Shown piece by piece: positions 57,884 through 64,000 of a DNA stretch of 64,000 nt. Under the pieces are notes generated by a model. The model was given only the letters and a program-made list of their open reading frames with translations, had not been told where the DNA came from and did no database searches. The stretch is from positions 3,038,001 to 3,102,000 of the forward strand of contig OY751494.1 in NCBI GenBank assembly GCA_963565915.1, read 5' to 3'. Both the position numbers and the translations under genes were made by a program. Position 1 is the first letter of the stretch. Each line of letters begins with the position of its first letter. The DNA comes from Entoloma clypeatum. Its lineage: Eukaryota; Basidiomycota; Agaricomycetes; Agaricales; Entolomataceae.

Positions 57884-60800
57884 ACAGTGCGCCCTTGTTG
57901 TCTACTAAAAATTGTTATGCTGCCTTATTTATGGAACAACATGATCCTATACCCTCCATCTCTAAGCCTGCAAATGATCCTATAGTCGCACCCAACTCCG
58001 CAAACCCTATCCGCATCCGCCTCTCTAAGTGGGAGCATCGGCTTCCGAAACAATATGTTCTTGCCGCATCCGCTTGCTCCAACAATTCCCTTGAACTAGA
58101 CATAGTTCTTGAAACTACTGACACTAAAGACATACTATCACAAAAGGCCTTACTCGACAGCGGGGCAACAGGGTCGTTTATTGAACATACTCTGGTTGAG
58201 AAACACCGACTCTCTACTCAAAAACTACAACACACAATTCCAGTATACAACATCGACAGAACTCCGAACGAGGCCAGAGCAATAACGGAGGTGTTGGATG
58301 TAGTGCTCCACTATCGGGATCACTCAGAGCAGACCCAGCTTGCAGTCACAAGTTTGGGAGAACAAGAAATTGTGTTAGGCTTCACTTGGCTCAAAGAACA
58401 CAACCCCGAGGTAGATTGGGCTTCAGGGGAAGTGAAGATGAGCCGGTGTCCTGCACAATGTCAGACATGCCACCAGGAGGCAGCCCAAGAGCGGAAGGAG
58501 TGGAAATTTGAACAAGTCTGCATCCGAGCCTGTCGGATGGGCTCCACTCCGACATCCGGTCTAGTGGAGGAGGCTCCGTGTGGCCCATGGGTGGAGGATG
58601 TCACAGAAGGAGAGGAAGTGGAGAAGCTAGCGGAAGACGATGAGAAAGAGGATGAGTTTGAGGAGGGAGATCGCCTTTTTGTCAGAATAGTACCTGCGGA
58701 GGTGGAGTTCATCCGTGCTTCATCCAATATCTCACAACGTCTATCGGAGGCCTTCCCCAGTAACCAAAAACCTAAATCTTTCTGTGACTCTGTACCAGAC
58801 CACTTGTTTGACTTCGAAGACATATTCTCAAAGACCTCTTTCGACACCTTACTGGAAGAGCGGACTTGGGACCATGCCATTGAACTTGTTCCGGACGCCT
58901 CTCTGGTGGGTTGTAAGGTATATCTGCTCACTCCAAACAAACAGAAGGAACTCAACGCGTTTTTGGAGGAAAACCTTGCAACTGGTCAGATCCACCCTTC
59001 CAAGTCTCCGATGGCATCTCCGGTATTCTACATCAAGAAGAAGGATGGCTCCCTTTGTCTTGTACAAGACTACTGGTCACTCAATTCCAAAACTATCAAA
59101 AACAAGTATCCGCTTCCACTCATATCTGAACTGGTCAATAAACTTCAATGCGCTCAATACTTCACCAAGCTCGACATCCACTGGGGTTACAACAATGTGT
59201 GGATAAAACCCGGAGACAAGTGGAAGGCCACTTTTCGGACCAATTGCGGACTCTATGAACCATTGGTGATGTTCTTCGGCCTCACTAATAGCCCATTTAC
59301 ATTCCAGACTATGATGAATGAGATCTTTCAGGACCTTATCACTGAAGGTGTAGTTTGTGTTTACCTCGACGATATACTCATCTTCACAGAGACCCTTGCG
59401 GAGCATCGGAGGGTCACACAGATTGTACTGGAACGACTTCGCGAACACAAACTCTATCTAAAACCAGAGAAATGTGAGTTTGAACAAACACACATTGAAT
59501 ACCTAGGCCTTATTATTGAACAAGGACACGTAGAGATGGATCCGGTGAAGGTAGCGGGCGTTGCAGAGTGGCCCGCTCTGACAAATGTCCGAGAAGTACA
59601 ATCCTTCCTGGGATTCACTAACTTCTATTGCCGTTTTATTGAAGGGTTTTCGGACATCGCGCGCCCTCTTTTCGAGCTCATCAAGAAAGGGCACCTCTGG
59701 TCTTGGAAGGAGGGAGAAGTGTCCGCATTTGCGGAGCTGAAGCGGAGGATTACATCTGCTCTGATCCTGGTCTTAGCTGATCGTGGAAAGGAGTGGCGGA
59801 TAGAAGTGGATAGCTCAGACTTTGCAACTGGAGCAGTACTGTTCCAACCAACAGAGGATGGTAAGTGGCACCCTGTCGCATTCTATTCCAAAAACCTTAG
59901 TCCAGTGGAATGCAACTACAAGATCTATGACAAGGAGATGTTGGCGGTGGTCCGCGCATTGGAGGAGTGGAGGCACTTCCTCGAAGGAGTGGAGAAGACA
60001 GTGGAGATTTGGACAGACCACAAAAATCTTGAGTATTTCATGACAGCTCAAAAACTAAATTGACAACAAGCTAGATGGTCCTTATACCTTGCTTGTTTTG
60101 ATTTCAAAATGCACCATCAACCTGGCAAGTCAATGGGCAAGTCCGACGCTTTGTCCCGACGAGCGGACCATGGAGACAGATCGTGGGACAACAAAAACAT
60201 CATCCTTCTTTGACCAGAACTGTTTGCAGTGTGAGCAATGCGTGGGGTAACTGTTCAAGGGGAAGAACACGACGTCCTCCACCAGGTCCGGCAGGGAATC
60301 CGAGAGGGGTTACTGGAGGATAGTGTGGCAGAGGTTGTCAAATCCCTTCTGACCGTCGGAGCGGGGTCCGTCCACAGTGCGGAGTGGAGGCAAGTGGAAG
60401 GTTTGCTCTACTTCAGGGATCATATCTATGTTCCTAACAATCCCCAACTGTGTCATTGGATCCTCACACAACGCCATGACACTCCAGTGGCCAGACATCC
60501 TGGATGGTGGAAAACCTTGGAACTGGTGTCGCGCAATTACTGGTGGCCACACATGTCTCGTTTAATAGGTCAATATTGCAAGACATGCGACCCATGCCTC
60601 CGCACCAAGGTCCGACGCACTCCGCCCTCCGGAGAGTTCAATCCGCTACCAGTCCCCACAGAGCGATGGCAAGTAATCAGTGTTGACTTCATTACTGAAC
60701 TACCAGAAGCCCATGGCTACGATGCTATCATGGTGCTAGTGGACTCAGTAGGGAAGTGGGGACACTTCATCCTGATGCACTCCGACATCTCTGCACTCGG

Positions 60801-61780
60801 AACTGCACGCTCCTATGTTCAAAATATCTGGAAACTCCACAGACTACTGGAGGCCATTGTCTCTGACCGCGGACCACAGTTTGTTCATGCGTGAACTATA
60901 CAGGCTGCTTGGCATTAAGGTTGCTGCCTCGACAGCCTACCATCCACAGTCGGACGGACAGACGGAGCGGGTCAATCAAGGATTGGAACAATACCTTCAC
61001 CTATTCGTCAATGAACGTCAAGACGATTGGGATGAATGGCTTCCGATGGCTGAATTTGCATACAACAACCATGTTCACGCATCGACATGTCAAACTCTGT
61101 TCTACATTGACACTGGCTGCCATCCACACATGGGATTCGAACCTCGTGAGAAGTGGACGGAGATCGAGGTGGTAGCGGATTTCAGCGAGCGGATGAAGTC
61201 TGCTCTTGAGGAGGCTTGCGCAGCACTGACAAAGGCAAAAGACGACATGGCGCAATACTACAACCAGCATCGGAGCACCACTCTGACATTCTGCCCAGGG
61301 GACAAGGTCTTTTTAGACTCATCAGACCTCAAAACCACCCGACCCACAAAAAAACTTGCACATTGGTACATAGGCCCTTTCCCAGTGGTCCGACCTGTCG
61401 GAACACATGCCTACAAACTTCGCCTTCCCCCTTCCATGTCCCGTGTTCACCCAGTATTCCATGTCGTCAAACTTTCACTAGTTCCCGATGACCCTTTCTG
61501 ACACCAAGTCCACTCTCCTCCGCCTCCAATGGTAGTCGGAGAAGAATTGGAGTACAATGCTGAAAACCTCTTGGACAGCCGACTGCATTGAGGCAAGCTT
61601 CAATTCTTGGTCAAATGGAAGGGATATGGCTATGAAGAGAATTCCTGGGAAGCAGAAGACAATGTCCACGCTCCGTGCCTAGTCCACAACTTCTACCGAC
61701 GTCATCCGGGAGCTCCGCGTCGGATCTCCACTGCGATATTTGACTCATTTCGCCTGACATGTCGAGACACCGTGCCTTGA
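57859..61780 (+). pseudogene. pol: pol of chromovirus 2 (protease, RT, RNase H, integrase, chromodomain), broken
   Basis: Protease ALLDSGATGSFIEHTLVEKH; RT with KLDIHWGYNNVWIKPGDKWK and the catalytic CVYLDDILIF; RNase H VDSSDFATGAVLFQ; integrase finger ending CKTCDPCLRTK; core DFITELPEAHGYDAIMVLVD and STAYHPQSDGQTERVNQG; C-terminal chromodomain GKLQFLVKWKGYGYEENSWE. The frame is interrupted by TGA at 57,877 (pol entry), 60,061, 60,211, 60,232, 61,499 and 61,589, and by a frameshift near 60,880-60,890 inside the integrase core just after DRGPQFV. The natural stop is TGA 61,778-61,780. The stop at 61,589 falls where chromovirus 1 has Arg in its chromodomain (FRGKIQ). Confidence 0.9.
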
Positions 61781-61791
61781 AGTGGGGGTGA
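61779..61791 (+). promoter_or_regulatory. Polypurine tract of chromovirus 2
   Basis: GAAGTGGGGGTGA directly before the 3' LTR, overlapping the last bases of the pol stop codon. Confidence 0.7.
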
Positions 61792-62203
61792 TGTAAGGGC
61801 AACCACTTTCACTTTTCCTTTCTTTCTATTCCACCATCTCCGACATCCTCTGATTGGATCCGCTGCCTCTGACATCTTATCCACCTCTCCACATCCAACA
61901 ACTCTGCGCTCATCCGCTACTCCACACATTGGATCACAGGTACTATCATTCATCTTGTTTCCATTCATCCCCCATCCCTACTCCCAATCATTGCTCATCA
62001 TTCATACATCTCGTTTTATCTCTTATTTCATATCTCATTTTACTATTTATCTAACTAGCGTGCAGGGGAATCCTCAGAACTTTCTCTTTGGATCTCCCTT
62101 GCAAGGTATGTGTTGTATTACTTATCAGACTGCTCAATCTAAACTTTGGATCTCCCTTGCAAGTATCTGAGTGTGAGTCTTGGATTGTAAGGTCACTCTT
62201 ACA
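61792..62203 (+). repeat. LTR of chromovirus 2, 3' copy
   Basis: 412 bp, one T shorter than the 5' copy in a pyrimidine run. The 20-bp direct repeat is kept at 62,086-62,105 and 62,144-62,163, and the TATA-like box at 62,044-62,050. Confidence 0.95.
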
Positions 62204-62217
62204 CATACCCTCAAAAG

Positions 62218-62237
62218 CCCTCACCTGTAGGTGAGGG
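62218..62237. repeat. 20-bp hairpin near the right end of the hAT element
   Basis: CCCTCACCTGTAGGTGAGGG: nine-base arms around GT. It lies in the subterminal part of the hAT-bounded element and may be a transposase-binding or structural motif. Confidence 0.7.
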
Positions 62238-62329
62238 TTTTCCTTACCCTTGACAAGAGAGTATGGTTTTTCGAGGGTAGGGGTACAGGTATGTATTTTT
62301 TACCCACAGGTTATCCCTGTCCATCACTA

Positions 62330-62721
62330 CTCATCCCCTATGGTCTTCTCGCATGCCCAACGGCTGCCTGTCACCTCCTATGGCTTCCTCGCGCACCCAA
62401 CAGCTGCCTGTCATGCCCAACCGCCGTCTCCCATTCCCAACGGCCATCTCTCATCTCGAACAACTCCCACTCATCCCCTACAGTCTCCTTGCATGCCCAA
62501 CAGTTGCCTGTCGCCCCCAATGGCTGTCTCTCGCCCCCGAGGGCTCCCTGCTGCTCCTCTCACCCCCAACGGCCTCCTCTCACTCTTAACGGCTGCCTCT
62601 TGTCCCCTACAGCTTCCTCGCATGCCCAACGGCCATCTCTGGTCTCCGATGGCTGCCTCTCATCTCCGTTGGCTCCCTCTCACCTCTGACGGCCCCCACT
62701 CGTGCCCTACGGCCGTCTCTC
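62330..62721. repeat. Degenerate minisatellite, right part of split array
   Basis: Same family as 47.93-48.13 kb: CTCATGCCCAACGGCTGCCT-type units of about 23-26 bp with CTATGGCTTCCTCGC and CAACGGCCATCTCTC variants. It begins with CTCATCCC, the duplicated target of the hAT element, and ends with CCTACGGCCGTCTCTC, the LINE target duplication. Confidence 0.75.
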
Positions 62722-63555
62722 TTTTTTTTTTTTTGGTCAACAAGTTGTATAGCGGTATACTAAGGGTACAGTCCACTTGACATAGACTAAACTACATCAA
62801 TCCGAGGATCTATGTACGCATGAAGAACAAGTGGCACAAAGCTCCATGGAGCAGATAAGTCCTCGCACCAGGACAGGGGGGTCTGTTATGAACAAACACA
62901 TTAGTATGTGCGCCCAAAAATTTGGCCGCGCGATACAGGAGCACTCCAACCTTGTGAGGTTGGCCGTTGACGGCGCTGGGGGGTGTCTGCGCCCTACCCC
63001 CCAAAGAAGCACCTATGTGGTTCTTATCCTTTGGTCATGTTTGCTTGCCAGAGGGGGCTGCACCCCTTTGAATCCAGCGCGCTACCACGCGACTACCGCC
63101 AACGGTTGTGTTGGGTGTTGGACGATCCCTAAAGGCAAAGGCCCCTGGGTTATCCATAATGAATTTCCCAAAGACATCCCAGATGGGAGTGTTCCTCAAG
63201 AAGGTGGGCATGTCTGGGGGCCTGGTGGGGTGGTGCAGACATGTGTGAAATATGTGAGCGAAGTCCTCGACGGACCCCGATCCACAGTCGCATTGTTCAA
63301 TTTTGTCACCAATGTTGAACCTATGTCTGTAGTGGCCAATTGGGGTGTGGCTGGTGAGGCCACAGACCATTTGAGCCATGAGGGATTGGGAGTGGCCCAC
63401 ATTCTTAAGCCATGTACCGCCCTTGAGGTGAGACAGTTTCATGTGTTTGGCCCAGGCATGGTCTTGGCGTCTGACGCACGATCTCGGGAATTGGTAGTGG
63501 CGACCAACGTCCTTGGGGGACTGATACAAACTGTTCCAGTTGCCGAGCATGTTGT
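62722..63555 (-). mobile_element. 5'-truncated LINE insertion with poly(A) tail
   Basis: On the minus strand the fragment ends in 13 A (plus-strand T run 62,722-62,734). CCTACGGCCGTCTCTC at 62,706-62,721 and CCTATGGCCGTCTCTC at 63,556-63,571 flank it and differ at one base: a 16-bp target duplication, though array periodicity could mimic this. Only the 3' end of a non-LTR retrotransposon is present, as typical for dead-on-arrival copies. Confidence 0.68.
63035..63550 (-). pseudogene. C-terminal fragment of a LINE reverse transcriptase polyprotein
   Basis: An open frame of about 170 residues without a proper start. It contains the pattern C-x-C ... H-x3-C-x2-H (EQCDCGSGSVEDFAHIFHTC), the zinc-binding end that follows RT/RNase H in many fungal LINEs. 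It is preceded by GLTSHTPIGHYRHRF, matching the family's GH-x2-LN-x-YL-x-R-type segment. It is truncated on its 5' side at the insertion boundary. A 341-residue plus-strand frame over the same bases is a shadow. Confidence 0.6.
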
Positions 63556-63560
63556 CCTAT

Positions 63561-63735
63561 GGCCGTCTCTCATCTCCCCTGGCTCCCTCTCACCTCCAAC
63601 GGCTCTCCCTCATGCCCTACGGCCGTCTCTTGCCCCCAACGGCCACCTCTGGCCAACGGCTGCCTCTTGTCCCCTGCGGCCATATCTCATCTCCAGTGGC
63701 ACCCTCTCATCCCATGCGGCCTCCTTGCCACCTTA
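63561..63735. repeat. Minisatellite continuation right of the LINE
   Basis: GGCCGTCTCTCATCTCCCCT and related units continue the array. It fades out near 63,735. Confidence 0.7.
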
Positions 63736-64000
63736 TCTTTTCATGTTGAACCGCGGTTTGAATCTAAACCGAACCTCCCAAACCCAAACCTCCCGATCTG
63801 CGGCCCGTCTACATGTAAGGTGGGTGAATTTGTCTCTATATTATATCCATCTCTGAATCTCCGATCCACTCCAATCGTCCTGCGACATTCCAGATATCCG
63901 TTACCTCCGCGTCTCCGCATGTTGCCATCGTGCATTTCATATTCATAACTCCATGCCTTTATGCATTTCATATTCATATTCCTGTTTACTTATGCATCAC
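63736..64000. other. Unannotated right edge
   Basis: 265 bp with a CCGAACCTCCCAAACCCAAA pyrimidine-rich patch and two copies of ATGCATTTCATATTCATA-like sequence near the very end (63,930-63,980). No gene recognised. Confidence 0.4.

Larger units (their letters stand above)
56155..62203 (+). mobile_element. Chromovirus 2: full-length Ty3/gypsy LTR retrotransposon
   Basis: 6,049 bp with 5-bp duplication CATAC (56,150-56,154 and 62,204-62,208) and LTRs of 413 and 412 bp with TGTAAG...CTTACA ends. Plus-strand order: LTR, primer-binding site, gag with one CCHC knuckle, protease, RT, RNase H, integrase, chromodomain, polypurine tract, LTR. The LTRs differ by 14 substitutions and one indel, so it is older than chromovirus 1. 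Gag and pol carry eight TGA interruptions and a frameshift. It belongs to a different lineage from chromovirus 1, judged by protein divergence and gag layout. Confidence 0.93.
48136..62329. mobile_element. hAT-type non-autonomous element swollen to 14.2 kb by nested insertions
   Basis: The left end reads TAGTGATGGACAAGGGTA; the right end, reverse-complemented, reads TAGTGATGGACAGGGATA, 16 of 18 identical. The element is flanked by the exact 8-bp direct repeat CTCATCCC at 48,128-48,135 and 62,330-62,337. An 8-bp duplication and TAGTG ends are hallmarks of hAT elements. Removing the two LTR retrotransposons and the MITE leaves about 1.06 kb, counted by hand. GGGTA/TACCC words are concentrated near both ends, as in hAT subterminal regions. 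No transposase frame is seen, so it depended on a helper. The middle holds its own minisatellite at 54.9-55.4 kb. Confidence 0.72.

Noticed and set aside
48186..62203. Classical Neurospora-type RIP as the cause of retroelement decay
   Set aside because: RIP favours CpA. The changes here are concentrated at CpG, and neighbouring CpA sites in the LTRs are mostly unchanged.
62231..62780. Frames of 152 and 176 codons
   Set aside because: Minisatellite artefacts with repeating Pro/Asn/Ala/Leu words in several frames at once.
62831..63856. Plus-strand frame of 341 codons
   Set aside because: It is antisense to the LINE fragment and runs into the minisatellite. The minus-strand zinc-binding pattern and poly(A) tail show which strand was coding.

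Overview
The window looks like nuclear DNA of a filamentous basidiomycete, most likely an Agaricomycete. Nearly every gene is cut by short introns of about 45-60 bp with GT..AG ends, genes are densely packed on both strands, and the families are fungal housekeeping ones. All assignments come from reading translated sequence against remembered family motifs; no search was run.

Bases 1-44,500 are a gene-dense euchromatic block. In order it holds an importin-11/Kap120-like karyopherin (partial, -), an SLX4-like nuclease scaffold (+), folylpolyglutamate synthase (-), a small REV1-type BRCT protein (+), EFR3 (+), VPS52 (-, cut by a 200-N assembly gap), an unknown coiled-coil protein (-, same gap), the proteasome deubiquitinase RPN11 (+), mitoribosomal bS18m (-), a Rim15/Greatwall-type kinase with a C-terminal receiver domain (+), a proline-rich UIM protein (+), THO subunit 7 (+), tRNase Z (-), two unrelated DH-PH RhoGEFs facing each other (+ then -), a Grr1-like LRR protein without an F-box (-), a 92-residue membrane protein (+) and a membrane-anchored amidohydrolase (-). 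Neighbours are mostly divergent or convergent pairs with small spacers. They share no single pathway.

Bases 44,500-64,000 are a heterochromatin-like repeat island. A degenerate minisatellite array (47.9-48.1 kb, resuming 62.3-63.7 kb) is split by a hAT-type non-autonomous element with 18-bp terminal inverted repeats and a perfect 8-bp target duplication (48,136-62,329). That element was itself invaded by two complete but mutated Ty3/gypsy chromoviruses and by a 499-bp hAT MITE. Chromovirus 1 lies at 48,186-54,755 (-, TSD GGTAA). Chromovirus 2 lies at 56,155-62,203 (+, TSD CATAC). A 5'-truncated LINE with a poly(A) tail sits in the right-hand array.

Both chromoviruses show Tf1-like self-priming: a 10-11-nt primer-binding site two bases inside the 5' LTR is complementary to a segment of the LTR that lies 32-34 nt downstream of a TATA-like box. 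Both also share a GGATTTTCC motif at a -1 gag/pol junction, and both are decaying mainly at CpG. Every premature stop I found in them is TGA, and most LTR-LTR differences are CpG transitions. Chromovirus 1 also carries an intact extra 122-codon frame between its chromodomain and its 3' LTR that I do not recognise. This is the best candidate here for something undescribed.
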